A stretch of 21,253 bases of DNA from Pseudomonadota bacterium (GCA_023430705.1 JAEYZJ010000034.1:1-21253); one strand, 5' to 3'. Counted from the first letter of the stretch, positions 7,265 to 15,331 are shown. Program-made: numbers and translations. Notes: generated from the sequence alone by a model not told the origin.

Positions 7265-8205
7265 GCAGCATATTCGACGGCGGCGACCGCATCGCTACAA
7301 TTGACCTCGCCTCCGGCAACTTCCAGACGATGCCAACATTCACCGACGTGCAAATGTCGATCATGCCGCTCATTCATCGGTTCGGCGATGAGTTCAGGGG
7401 GGTGGGAACGTGCTTTGCGATCTCAAATCAGGGCATTTGCCTTACCGCCCGCCATGTCATTGACGAAGCGTTTCCCGCTCTGCGTGGCGGTCAGATGGGC
7501 GCGGAGCATGGCGAGTTGTATGCCCTGTACATAGGGCCTCCTCAAGGCCCAGACCCCGATAGCCCGCTCTTCGGTGGGCCTCTCCTCGTGGACAAAGTCC
7601 ACGTTAGTCCGGACCTCGACATTGCGGCGCTGTCCCTGCGTATGATGAGCAACATTGAGACCGGCGAACCGATCAAGATGCCCGCTTGCCCTTTGGGCAT
7701 TGCGCCGCCGGCTGTCGGCGCCACGTGCCTTGCGGTTGGATACCACAAGATGGTTTGGGCAAAAGAGGACGCGCTTGTGACCGTCGAGCAGGCGTTTGCT
7801 GCCACAAGGGGAGATGTGGAGGAACTTCACATCCCCCGCCGGGATAGTTCGCAACTGACCTTCCCGTGCTTTCGCACTTCCGCCCACTATGCCGGAGGCA
7901 TGAGCGGTGCCCCGGTTTTCTCGGAAGATGGGTACGTGCGCGGGGTGGTCTGCTCTGAGATCGAGACAGGGGAAAACGACGACTACATTTCCTACGCCTC
8001 GCTGATCGGCCCGTCGTTGCTCTTGATCTTGGAGGGCAGCGACGGTCCCGGCCAGCCAGCCGGGCAGCGGTTCCTTGCCGACTTCGCCGCAGGCGGGGCG
8101 GTGCGAGCCGACCTAACCGGGGCACAACTACGGCGGGACGAGACTGCATGCACGGTTGTCATCGGGGGTGCCGCCATTCGCAACCAGTTACCTGCCACCG
8201 CATAG
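7261..8205 (+). CDS. Trypsin-like serine protease, cytosolic
   Basis: This 314-residue protein has the S1/HtrA-like chymotrypsin fold motifs. LTARHVID carries catalytic His65, SPDLDIAAL carries Asp120, and YAGGMSGAPVF carries the nucleophile Ser215 in the GxSGxP context. GTCFAISNQG before the His is the usual first barrel strand. No signal peptide, transmembrane helix or PDZ domain is visible, so it should act in the cytosol, unlike periplasmic DegP proteins. The C-terminal 60 residues after the barrel are unassigned. The start codon lies inside the stop of the GHKL ATPase gene (4-bp overlap), which indicates a fixed partnership. Proteases of this kind appear as effectors in several known antiphage systems; here activation by the ATPase-nuclease partner is an inference. 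It is the last island gene before attR. Confidence 0.85.
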   Translation: MSSIFDGGDRIATIDLASGNFQTMPTFTDVQMSIMPLIHRFGDEFRGVGTCFAISNQGICLTARHVIDEAFPALRGGQMGAEHGELYALYIGPPQGPDPDSPLFGGPLLVDKVHVSPDLDIAALSLRMMSNIETGEPIKMPACPLGIAPPAVGATCLAVGYHKMVWAKEDALVTVEQAFAATRGDVEELHIPRRDSSQLTFPCFRTSAHYAGGMSGAPVFSEDGYVRGVVCSEIETGENDDYISYASLIGPSLLLILEGSDGPGQPAGQRFLADFAAGGAVRADLTGAQLRRDETACTVVIGGAAIRNQLPATA

Positions 8206-8494
8206 CCTGCCCGGCGTGGCAACAGGGGGGGTACACAGCGGCTTGCAACAGTGCCCCGAAAGTGCCAGAAAACCGGGGCTCAGACGAAACCCTCACCGGG
8301 TTCAATCCTCTCTTGCAGCACCATTCCTTCCTTTGCATCAGAATCCACGAACGGCGGTTTCGGTGGTCCGTAGAGCGCCCTGCGCTCAGCTGGCGCTTGC
8401 ACGATTCCGGCGCAGCGAAGTCAATGGGTTGGCCGTTCAGGTGGTTGGTTCGAGGTGGGCGGCGCTGGGGAGGCGGTGGCAGCGCAATCGGCTG
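8206..8494. other. Island right end and chromosomal spacer
   Basis: No gene is seen here. Going rightwards it holds the third GGTACACA repeat (8230-8237), a weak hairpin CCCCG (8254-8258) / CGGGG (8274-8278) that could end the ATPase-protease transcript, attR (8300-8325), and about 170 bases of featureless GC-rich chromosome before the ROK promoter. Frames crossing it look like shadows. Confidence 0.55.
8300..8325 (+). repeat. attR, right island attachment site
   Basis: This is a 26-bp exact copy of attL, that is, the tRNA-Thr 3' end from the T-arm through CCA plus TT. No tRNA 5' half precedes it, so it is a fragment left by site-specific integration and not a second tRNA gene. Chromosome resumes at 8326. 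Confidence 0.92.
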
Positions 8495-8542
8495 TTGACA
8501 CGGGTCGGGCATCTCAGCTTACTTAGCTTTGTTAACAAAGCT
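8495..8542 (+). promoter_or_regulatory. Promoter and 18-bp operator of the ROK gene
   Basis: An exact TTGACA (8495-8500) is followed, 17-18 bases later, by a weak -10 (CTTACTT region, 8518-8524). Directly downstream is the perfect 18-bp palindrome AGCTTTGTTAACAAAGCT (8525-8542). Its position at the expected transcription start suggests repression of the regulator gene, most simply autoregulation by the ROK protein encoded next. The binding protein is inferred. Confidence 0.65.
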
Positions 8543-8585
8543 GGATTGGCTCGCGTTGTACTACGTCCCTGCGCATCTCAAAGGC

Positions 8586-9650
8586 ATGAACCGCAGGGTT
8601 GTCTACGAGACGCTCGCGAGCGTGGGGCGGATTTCGCGGGCCGAGCTCGCGAGGGTCACCGGGATCAGTGCGCCCACGATCGGCAAGATCGTGTCGTTTT
8701 TCGTCAAGAGCGGCCTCGTCAGCGAGATCGGCGACGGCGAGTCCGAGACCGGACGTCCGCCCAAGATTCTCAGCTTCAACAGCGAGTCGTTCTTCACTGT
8801 CGGCGTCGAGTTCGAAGGCGACGGGCTGAAGGTCGGGGTGACCGACCTGCTCGGCAACATCAAGGCGTTCCAGCAACTGCCGGCCAAGGCCAGCTTCGAC
8901 GACATGATGCAGGGCGAACTCGCGGCGGCCATCAAGTCGACCCTGCGCAGCACGCGCCTGCCCATGCAGCGGGTCTGGGGCGTGGGCATCGGCATACCGG
9001 GCGTGGTCAATGTCGAACGCAAGACCATCAGCACGGCGCCGCTGATCGGGGTCACCGGGGAGCGCTCCTACAGCGAGCCGCTGAGGCAACTGGAACGACA
9101 GCTCAAGCTGCCGGTCTTCTTCGAGAATGATGCCAACCTGGCTGCGATCGGCGAGTTTCAGATGCGGCGCGAGCAGGGCGAGGTCGACCTGATCTACCTG
9201 TCCGTGGGCACCGGCGTCGGCGGCGGCATCATCCTCGATGGCCAGTTGCGCAAGGGGCCGAGGTTTTCTGCCGGCGAAGTGGGCTACATGATCTTCGACC
9301 CCGCCTCGTCCTCGCACACATCGGCGGCCGGCTGGCTGGAGCAGCGCACCAGCCATCGCGCGCTCATCAACAACGCAGGCAACGCCAGTTTCCTCGATGC
9401 CGCGGCGCATAACCTGGCACTTGTGATCGTCAATCTGTCGGTCGTCCTCGATGTCGAACTGTTCGTCCTGGGCGGGGCCGGGCTGCCCGACTATGGCGAC
9501 GATTTCCTGACCCGCGTGGCCGACAAGGTGCGCAAGATCAGCGATATCCTCGTTCGCACCGAGCCGCCGCAGGCCAGCGAGCCGGCCTTGATCGGCGCCG
9601 GCGCCCTGGCCGTCAGCAGTATCCTTGACCGAAAGATGCAGGAAGAATAG
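8586..9650 (+). CDS. ROK-family transcriptional regulator
   Basis: This is a 354-residue NagC/XylR-type regulator that would control the sugar operon downstream. The N-terminal winged HTH is clear (RISRAELARVTGISAPTIGKIVSFFVKSGLV, about residues 15-45). The sugar-kinase-like ROK domain follows with FFENDANLAAIGEF (Asp182) and LSVGTGVGGGIILDGQLRKG. The ATG at 8586 gives the standard MNRR opening; an earlier TTG at 8529 lies inside the operator palindrome and is rejected. Oddly, the usual zinc-binding CxCGxxGCxE segment after GEVGYM (230-235) is replaced by SSSHTSAAGWLEQ, so the canonical metal site is absent. The catalytic-type Asp remains, but the DNA-binding domain and context favour a repressor over a kinase. 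The sugar operon starts 74 bp downstream. Confidence 0.93.
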   Translation: MNRRVVYETLASVGRISRAELARVTGISAPTIGKIVSFFVKSGLVSEIGDGESETGRPPKILSFNSESFFTVGVEFEGDGLKVGVTDLLGNIKAFQQLPAKASFDDMMQGELAAAIKSTLRSTRLPMQRVWGVGIGIPGVVNVERKTISTAPLIGVTGERSYSEPLRQLERQLKLPVFFENDANLAAIGEFQMRREQGEVDLIYLSVGTGVGGGIILDGQLRKGPRFSAGEVGYMIFDPASSSHTSAAGWLEQRTSHRALINNAGNASFLDAAAHNLALVIVNLSVVLDVELFVLGGAGLPDYGDDFLTRVADKVRKISDILVRTEPPQASEPALIGAGALAVSSILDRKMQEE

Positions 9651-9672
9651 CGGGCCGCGCCGCGGCTGGGGC

Positions 9673-9707
9673 TTGACTCCGGTGTGTTAGTTAATAAGGT
9701 TTATTAA
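9673..9707 (+). promoter_or_regulatory. Operon promoter with palindromic operator
   Basis: TTGACT (9673-9678) with a weak TAAGGT -10 (9695-9700, spacer 16) precedes the kinase gene. Overlapping the -10 is the inverted repeat TTAATAA-GGT-TTATTAA (9691-9707), an AT-rich island in GC-rich DNA. Binding there would block transcription of the catabolic operon. The ROK protein encoded just upstream is the obvious candidate ligand-controlled repressor, although the sequence differs from the 8525-8542 palindrome. Confidence 0.6.
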
Positions 9708-9724
9708 GTTAAAAAGGGGGGCGC

Positions 9725-10837
9725 GTGAATTCTGCGATGACGGGCAGGCGGGAAGAATGGTCGGCAACGGATGGCGTCGCCGGCGTTGCCACGATCGGCT
9801 TTGATGGCTTCATCGACACCATCGTGCGGGTGGTGAGGAGCTTTTCCGCCGGCCGCGCACCCGTGCCGTTCCACAGCAAGCGGGAATTCGGCCAGCAACT
9901 GGTCGACCTGGGGGCGAGCAACGCCAGCTTCGAACTGGTGGAGGTCGCCACCAAGATCGGCGGCAACGCGCCGATCACGGCCAACGCCCTCGGCCGGCTT
10001 GGTATCGCTGTCAACTGCCTGGGCATGCTGGGGCGGCCCGAGGTCAACCCGGTGTTCCGCACCATGGATGCCAACTGCACCCTGCACAGCTTTGCCGAAC
10101 CCACCCAGACCACCGCGCTCGAATTCGACGACGGCAAGGTGCTGCTGGCCGGCAGCGAGAAGCTCCGCGCCGCCAACTGGGCCAGGGTGCGTGACGCGAT
10201 CGGCCTCGATGTGCTCATCGACATCTACCGCAGCAGCGACATCATCGGCTTTGCCAACTGGGGCGAGCTCGAGCAGGCGACCGACATCTGGGAAGGCGTC
10301 GAGCGCGAGGTGCTGCCGCACGCCGAGCCCGGCAAGCGCCGCATCGTCTTCTTCGACCTGGCTGACCCCACCAACCGGGATCGGGACGTGCGCCAGGTGC
10401 TTGGCCTGATCGAGCGACTGTCGGCCGGCAACGAAACCGTGCTCTGCCTCAATCGCAACGAAGCGCAGGCCGTGGCGCTGCAGCTCGGCGGTGAAGCCGG
10501 CGGCCGGCTGGAAGAGCAGGGCGCCTTCATCTATGCGGCGATCGCCGTCGACACGCTCGTCGTCCGCGATCCGCACAACGCCCTTGCCTGGACGCCGGCC
10601 GGCGTGGTGAAGGCCTCGACCTTCTTCATGCCCGAGCCGCGCGTGTCGACCGGCGGCGGCGACAATTTCAACGCCGGCTACTGCTTCGCCCGCCTTGCCG
10701 GCCTGCGGGTCGAGGTGGCTCTCGAGGTGGCGGCGGCGGTGGCGGCGCTCTACGTGGCCAGCGGCGAAAGCCCGACGCGCCGGGACGTCGTCGATTTCCT
10801 CGAACGACAGTCTGGCCGCACGGCGGAGGTCGCGTGA
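9725..10837 (+). CDS. PfkB-family carbohydrate kinase
   Basis: This 370-residue kinase of the ribokinase/PfkB fold phosphorylates an unidentified sugar or sugar acid with ATP in the cytoplasm. Family motifs are the N-terminal GFDGFID (25-31), the glycine motif KIGGNAPITANALGRLG (77-93), and the C-terminal STGGGDNFNAGY (308-319) with the catalytic base Asp313 and anion-hole glycines. The start is GTG 9725, three bases after a six-G ribosome site; ATG 9737 is too far from that site. It is slightly longer than typical fructokinases and has an insertion-rich middle, so no specific symbol is given. It is the first gene under operator 9691-9707, and its TGA overlaps the next start (TGATG). Confidence 0.88.
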   Translation: MNSAMTGRREEWSATDGVAGVATIGFDGFIDTIVRVVRSFSAGRAPVPFHSKREFGQQLVDLGASNASFELVEVATKIGGNAPITANALGRLGIAVNCLGMLGRPEVNPVFRTMDANCTLHSFAEPTQTTALEFDDGKVLLAGSEKLRAANWARVRDAIGLDVLIDIYRSSDIIGFANWGELEQATDIWEGVEREVLPHAEPGKRRIVFFDLADPTNRDRDVRQVLGLIERLSAGNETVLCLNRNEAQAVALQLGGEAGGRLEEQGAFIYAAIAVDTLVVRDPHNALAWTPAGVVKASTFFMPEPRVSTGGGDNFNAGYCFARLAGLRVEVALEVAAAVAALYVASGESPTRRDVVDFLERQSGRTAEVA

Positions 10838-11886
10838 TGGTCAAGCTCGGCGTACTGGGCCTGCATAACCACTACCACGCCTTCCCGATGGCCGACTATG
10901 TGCGGCGTGGCATCGACGGGGTGGAGATCGTCGCGGTCCATGATGAGCGCGCGGACTATGCCGGCGACTATGCCAGGCAGTTCGGCATTGCCCGGGTCGC
11001 CGGGTCGCGCGACGAGCTGCTGGCGGATCCCTCGATCGATGGCGTCATCGTCATGTCGCATACGGCGGCGCACCGGGACGACGTGCTGGCCTGCGCCAGG
11101 GCGAAAAAGCATGTCCTCATCGACAAGCCGATCGCCCTGACGGTTGCCGAGGCAACCGAAATGGTGGCGGCCACCGAGGCCGCCGGCACCACCATCATGC
11201 TCGCCTATCACGTGCGCTTCCTGCCGGTCTATCAGCAGGTGCGCGAGATGATCGGGCAGGGTGTCATCGGCCGCCCCCTGACGATGAAGATGTCGATCCG
11301 CTGTCCGCTGCAATACGTGACGGACACGCCGACATCGACGACGCCCGGCTGGTACACGGACCCCGCGCTCGCGGGCGGCGGCGGCTTCCTCGACCACGCG
11401 GTGCACTACACCGATGCAATGCGCTACCTGCTCGGCAGCGAAGGGGTGAGGGTGATCGGCAAGGTCGCCAGGCTCACCGACCACCAGATCGACGTCGACG
11501 ACTACGGCGTCTGCATCGTCACCACCGACAAGGGCGAACTGGTGACCATCGAGAGCACCTGGCACGCCGCCGACTGGTACAGCCCCATGGCGAGCCCGGA
11601 AGAGTGCCTGATCGTCGGCACGGCCGGCGAAATCCATGTCCACCATCAGAAGAGCCCGCAACTGGAAGTCTCCGGCCGGGGCATTCCGGGTCGCCAGTAC
11701 TTCGACTGGAAGGGCGATGACCGGCAGATGATCGCCTATCGCAGCATCGTGGTCGAGTTCGCCCGCGCCATCGCCAGCGGGACCGCCCCGAGCGTCGATG
11801 GACGCGACGGCCTCAAGGCCCTCGCCATCATCGAGGCCGCACACAAGTCGTCCGCGAGCGGACGCGAAGTCGAGGTAAGCAATTGA
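10837..11886 (+). CDS. Gfo/Idh/MocA oxidoreductase (first of three)
   Basis: This 349-residue NAD(P)-dependent sugar/polyol dehydrogenase-like protein has an N-terminal Rossmann domain with a modified nucleotide motif (GVLGLHNHYH). IDKPIAL at 96-101 corresponds to the family's EKP motif, with the catalytic-type Lys97 kept. The C-terminal domain has the substrate-site pattern GGGGFLDHAVH (Asp186, His190). The ATG at 10837 overlaps the kinase stop by one base (TGATG); a GTG codon immediately before it is an alternative. The family oxidises or reduces hydroxyls on sugars, inositols and amino sugars; the substrate here is unknown. Its stop overlaps the TTG of the second family member, so the two are probably made together. 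Confidence 0.9.
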   Translation: MVKLGVLGLHNHYHAFPMADYVRRGIDGVEIVAVHDERADYAGDYARQFGIARVAGSRDELLADPSIDGVIVMSHTAAHRDDVLACARAKKHVLIDKPIALTVAEATEMVAATEAAGTTIMLAYHVRFLPVYQQVREMIGQGVIGRPLTMKMSIRCPLQYVTDTPTSTTPGWYTDPALAGGGGFLDHAVHYTDAMRYLLGSEGVRVIGKVARLTDHQIDVDDYGVCIVTTDKGELVTIESTWHAADWYSPMASPEECLIVGTAGEIHVHHQKSPQLEVSGRGIPGRQYFDWKGDDRQMIAYRSIVVEFARAIASGTAPSVDGRDGLKALAIIEAAHKSSASGREVEVSN

Positions 11887-12923
11887 GTCACCAGGGCACG
11901 CCGATCAATGTCGGCATCGTCGGCGCGGGCTTCTGGTCCAAGCTGGTCCACATTCCGTCGTTCCGGCGGCTGCCCGGCTTCAGGCTGCTGGGTGTGGCCT
12001 CGGGGAGCCGCGCAAATGCAGCGGCCGTCGCAGCCGACTGCGGAATCCCGCGCGTCTTCGACAGCTATCGCGAGCTGATCGAGGACCCGGATATTTCGCT
12101 GGTCGACATCGTCACGCCGAACTTCCTGCATCGCGAGATCGCCGTCGCGGCGATGGCTGCCGGCAAGGATGTCATCATCATCAAGCCGCTGGCGATCAAC
12201 CTGGCGGAAGCCGGTGCGATCCTCGATGCCGCCGCCAAGTACGGGCGCCGGATCTTCTACGCCGAGAACGTGCCGTTCACGCCCTCGCTGCTGGCGTTCA
12301 AGCAGCTGGTGGATGCCGGCATCTACGGCAAGCTGTTCCGCACCAAGTCCATGCACGGGGTCGGCGCCCCGCACGCCTCCTGGTTCTCCGATCCTGAGAA
12401 GTCGGGCGGCGGCGCCATCATCGACATGGCGGTGCATGGCATGGCCTTCCAGCAATGGTTTGCCGACGGGGCACGCCCGGTCAGCATCCATGCCGAAGCG
12501 GGCGCCTTCGTGCATGATTTCCCTGTCGAGGACACGTCCGTGCTCCTCGTCCGCTACGACGACGGGCGGCTGGCGCAGCTGGAAGACTCCTGGTCGCTGC
12601 CGGGTGGGTTCGATGGCCGCTACGAGGTGTTCGGCACCCGCGGCCACGGCTTCCTCGACCTGCTGTATGGCCACCCGATCCGGTCGGTTCTGGGCGGCAA
12701 CAGCGAAGGCGGCTCCAACTCCATCCACTACCACGCCGTCGACGATCACTTCGTCAAGGATGGCCATCTGGGAATGATGGCGCACTTCCTCGCGTGCCTC
12801 ACGGAGGGCGCCGAGTGCCGCTCGAGCGGTCAGCACGGCTACGAGATCATGGAAATGGTCGATGCCGCCTATCGGTCGCTGCGCACCGGCGCGCCGGCCA
12901 AGATCAGTTCCACGCGAGGTTAG
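11883..12923 (+). CDS. Gfo/Idh/MocA oxidoreductase (second of three)
   Basis: This is a 346-residue family member with a canonical dinucleotide motif GIVGAGFWSK (11-20). The usual EKP reads IKP (IIIKPLAI, Lys101), so the Glu is missing while the Lys remains. The C-terminal substrate pattern is GGGAIIDMAVHG. Translation starts at TTG 11883, overlapping the previous stop (TTGA), with GAGG seven bases upstream; no ATG fits the Rossmann start. The very tight coupling with the neighbouring paralogues suggests sequential steps or a hetero-oligomer. Sequence similarity to the other two is only family-level by eye, so this is not a recent tandem duplication. Confidence 0.9.
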   Translation: MSHQGTPINVGIVGAGFWSKLVHIPSFRRLPGFRLLGVASGSRANAAAVAADCGIPRVFDSYRELIEDPDISLVDIVTPNFLHREIAVAAMAAGKDVIIIKPLAINLAEAGAILDAAAKYGRRIFYAENVPFTPSLLAFKQLVDAGIYGKLFRTKSMHGVGAPHASWFSDPEKSGGGAIIDMAVHGMAFQQWFADGARPVSIHAEAGAFVHDFPVEDTSVLLVRYDDGRLAQLEDSWSLPGGFDGRYEVFGTRGHGFLDLLYGHPIRSVLGGNSEGGSNSIHYHAVDDHFVKDGHLGMMAHFLACLTEGAECRSSGQHGYEIMEMVDAAYRSLRTGAPAKISSTRG

Positions 12924-12924
12924 A

Positions 12925-14004
12925 ATGAGCAAGCTCAAGATTGGCATGATCAGCTTCGATCATATCCACGCCGACATGCGCATGAAGGCGCTGCTGGAGC
13001 AGCCCGACGACGTCGAGATCGTCGCCATCGCAGAGCGCGACGAAGCGCGCGGCCTCGCCTCGCAGCGCAGGTATGGCGGCGAGTACTACAGCGACTACCG
13101 CAAGCTGCTCGAGCGCAAGGACCTCGACTTCGTCTTCATCCACTCGGCGACTGGCGAGCACAAGGAGATGGCGCTCGCCACCGCGGCGGCCGGCATCGAC
13201 ATGTTCTGCGAGAAACCGCTCGCCGGCAGCCACGACGACGCGGTGGAGATGCTGGCGGCGGCCAGATCGGCCGGCGTGCGGCACACGACCGGTTTCAACA
13301 GCCGCCTCATTCCCGAGGCGCAGCGCGGCAAGGCGATCTTCGACACCGGCGTGCTCGGCAAGATCGTCTCGGTACGTTCCTTCCTCAGTTCGATCGGCCC
13401 CCGCGAACTCGGCTGCCCCCCGTACATGTGCGACTGGATCCTCGATCCGGCCAAGGCGGCCGGTGGCGCCCTGATCGATGAAGGCGTTCACGCCATCGAC
13501 CTGATGCGCTGGTTCCTGGGCGACATCTCCAGCGTGTTCACGATGATGAACAAGGCGGTCAAGACCGATCTCGACGTCGAGGACAACGCCATTTCGCTGC
13601 TCTCGTTCGGCAACGGCACGCTGGGTGAACTCAACACGTCGTGGAGCATCAACATCGACGTGGGGTTCAAGAACACCCTCGAGTTCTACGGCTCCAAGGG
13701 CACCATGATCATCGAGCTGACCTCGCGTGCGCCCAAGGTGGCGGTCTACACCGAGGGCTCCACCAGGGACGGCAACCTGGGCGGCTGGATCGAGCCGCAG
13801 ATCAAGCCGGATTCGTCCGATCCGCACGACTACACGAGCTGGCCGACCCACGCGATCCACTTCAAGCGCGAGGTCTCGGACATCATCCGCCGGCTCAAGA
13901 CCGATACTCCCTTCGACATCACCTTCGAGGACGGAGTGAAAGTCGCCGAAGTAATCAGCGCAGCATATGCGTCGGCGGCCCAGGGACGACTGGTGAAAAT
14001 CTGA
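12925..14004 (+). CDS. Gfo/Idh/MocA oxidoreductase (third of three)
   Basis: This is a 359-residue family member. I chose ATG 12925, one base after the previous stop, because GAGG precedes it and MSKLKIGMIS gives the usual first Rossmann strand. The EKP motif is intact (FCEKPLAG, residues 94-101). The glycine motif is unusual (GMISFDHIHADM), with no GxGxxG. The C-terminal domain has GGALIDEGVHAIDLMRWFLG, the Asp...His substrate/catalytic pattern. It ends 32 bases before the binding-protein gene, which follows a strong ribosome site. Substrate is unknown; sugar, inositol or keto-glycoside oxidation are all compatible with the family. Confidence 0.9.
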   Translation: MSKLKIGMISFDHIHADMRMKALLEQPDDVEIVAIAERDEARGLASQRRYGGEYYSDYRKLLERKDLDFVFIHSATGEHKEMALATAAAGIDMFCEKPLAGSHDDAVEMLAAARSAGVRHTTGFNSRLIPEAQRGKAIFDTGVLGKIVSVRSFLSSIGPRELGCPPYMCDWILDPAKAAGGALIDEGVHAIDLMRWFLGDISSVFTMMNKAVKTDLDVEDNAISLLSFGNGTLGELNTSWSINIDVGFKNTLEFYGSKGTMIIELTSRAPKVAVYTEGSTRDGNLGGWIEPQIKPDSSDPHDYTSWPTHAIHFKREVSDIIRRLKTDTPFDITFEDGVKVAEVISAAYASAAQGRLVKI

Positions 14005-14036
14005 AAACTTGAATCAACCCCGGAGGAGGACAGGAA

Positions 14037-15278
14037 ATGTTCAAGCTCAAGGCTGCATTGGCGACGCTGATGCTCACGGCAATGGTGGCTCCCACCTATG
14101 CCCAGGATACCACGCTCACGGTCTCGCGGTGGTCTGGCGGTAGCGCCGACGCGCAGGCCCAGCTCATGCGGCAGTTCACCGAGGAGACCGGCATCAAGGT
14201 CAACCTCGATGCCGTCGACTGGTCGCAGCTGAAGCAGAAGCAGGTGCTCAGCATGTCGGGTGCCACCGGTCAGTACGACCTGGTGATGGTGCACGACACG
14301 TGGTTCAAGGAATACGTGCAGTCCGGCTACCTGCACCCGGTGGACGAATATCTCGGCAACGAGGCACTGACCGGCGCCGACTTCGACATCGCCGACTTTG
14401 CCAAGGGCATGATCGACGGCGCGACTGCCGACGGCAAGTTCTACGGCGTGCCGACCAACCCGGCAGTTCCGATCTTCGTCTACAACAAGGAGATGCTGGA
14501 CGCCGAGGGCATTTCCGCTCCCACCAACTGGTCGGAGCTGATCGCTGCCGCCAAGCACTTCAGCGAGAAGGGTTCGGGCATCGCCCTGCCGGCGCAGCAG
14601 TCGGGTGCTCCGGTTGAACTCTGGGCCTCGATCATGCGTGCCCTGGGCGGCGACTACTTCACGGCCGATGGCAAGCTCGACATCGCGAGCCCCGAAGCCG
14701 TCCAGGCTGCCCAGATGTGGAAAGACCTCAACCAGTATGCCGTCCGCGGCAGCAACAACTGGCACTGGGCCGACACGAACAAGGCCGTGCAGCTCGGCGA
14801 CGCGCCGCTGGCCGTCGTTCTCTCGGGCATCGCAGCCGACCTCGAGAACCCCGAGAACAGCCGTGTCGTCGGCAAGCTCGGCTATTCGCCGCTGCCGCCG
14901 CCGGATGGCAAGGGTGCCTATGGCGTCATGAGCTTCTTCTGCTGGTGCGTGGCTGCCAACAGCCCGAACAAGGAAGCTGCGTTCCAGCTCTCCGCCTGGC
15001 TCACCAGCAAGGCTCAGCTCACTCGCCTGAACCTCGAGATCATGCCCGAGATCACCGGTCGCGCCTCGATCGGCGAGAACCCTGAGGTGGCCGCCAAGCT
15101 GCCGTTCCTGCCGGCCGTCGGCGCTGCCCTCGCCAACTCCGGCACGCTCCCCAGCGATGCCAACGCGCCCAAGGTCAACGACCGCATCGGCGCCGTGCTG
15201 TCCGGCATCGTGGTCAACAACGCCGATCCCAAGGCCGAGCTCGACGCCGCCCAGGCTGAACTGGCCGCGCTCTACTGA
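14037..15278 (+). CDS. Sugar ABC transporter substrate-binding protein
   Basis: This is a 413-residue periplasmic solute-binding protein of the carbohydrate family 1 (MalE/UgpB-like) type. The N-terminal signal peptide MFKLKAALATLMLTAMVAP ends with a TYA cleavage site near residue 22. The mature protein opens TLTVSRWSGGSADAQ and contains AGFTEETGIKV-like family sequence (here FTEETGIKVNLDAVDW). A near-consensus GGAGGAGGA lies six bases before the ATG, consistent with the high output usual for binding proteins. A strong hairpin directly after its stop separates it from the permease genes. It would deliver the operon's sugar to the two permeases encoded next. Confidence 0.93.
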   Translation: MFKLKAALATLMLTAMVAPTYAQDTTLTVSRWSGGSADAQAQLMRQFTEETGIKVNLDAVDWSQLKQKQVLSMSGATGQYDLVMVHDTWFKEYVQSGYLHPVDEYLGNEALTGADFDIADFAKGMIDGATADGKFYGVPTNPAVPIFVYNKEMLDAEGISAPTNWSELIAAAKHFSEKGSGIALPAQQSGAPVELWASIMRALGGDYFTADGKLDIASPEAVQAAQMWKDLNQYAVRGSNNWHWADTNKAVQLGDAPLAVVLSGIAADLENPENSRVVGKLGYSPLPPPDGKGAYGVMSFFCWCVAANSPNKEAAFQLSAWLTSKAQLTRLNLEIMPEITGRASIGENPEVAAKLPFLPAVGAALANSGTLPSDANAPKVNDRIGAVLSGIVVNNADPKAELDAAQAELAALY

Positions 15279-15286
15279 TGACCCAT

Positions 15287-15310
15287 GGCTCGGGGGCGTG
15301 CTCCCGAGCC
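15287..15310 (+). promoter_or_regulatory. Intercistronic stem-loop after the binding protein
   Basis: GGCTCGGG (15287-15294) pairs with CCCGAGCC (15303-15310), extended to a 10-bp stem (one G-U) with loop CGTG. It starts nine bases after the binding-protein stop and ends 21 bases before the permease ATG. No U-run follows. Such hairpins protect the upstream message and reduce readthrough, so binding protein outnumbers permease, as in malE-malF. Confidence 0.65.
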
Positions 15311-15331
15311 ACTTACCCGGGGGGACGAAAG

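Noticed and set aside
8300..8325. Second tRNA-Thr gene at the island right end
   Set aside because: Only the T-arm and 3' acceptor sequence are present; no 5' half or anticodon arm, so it is attR.
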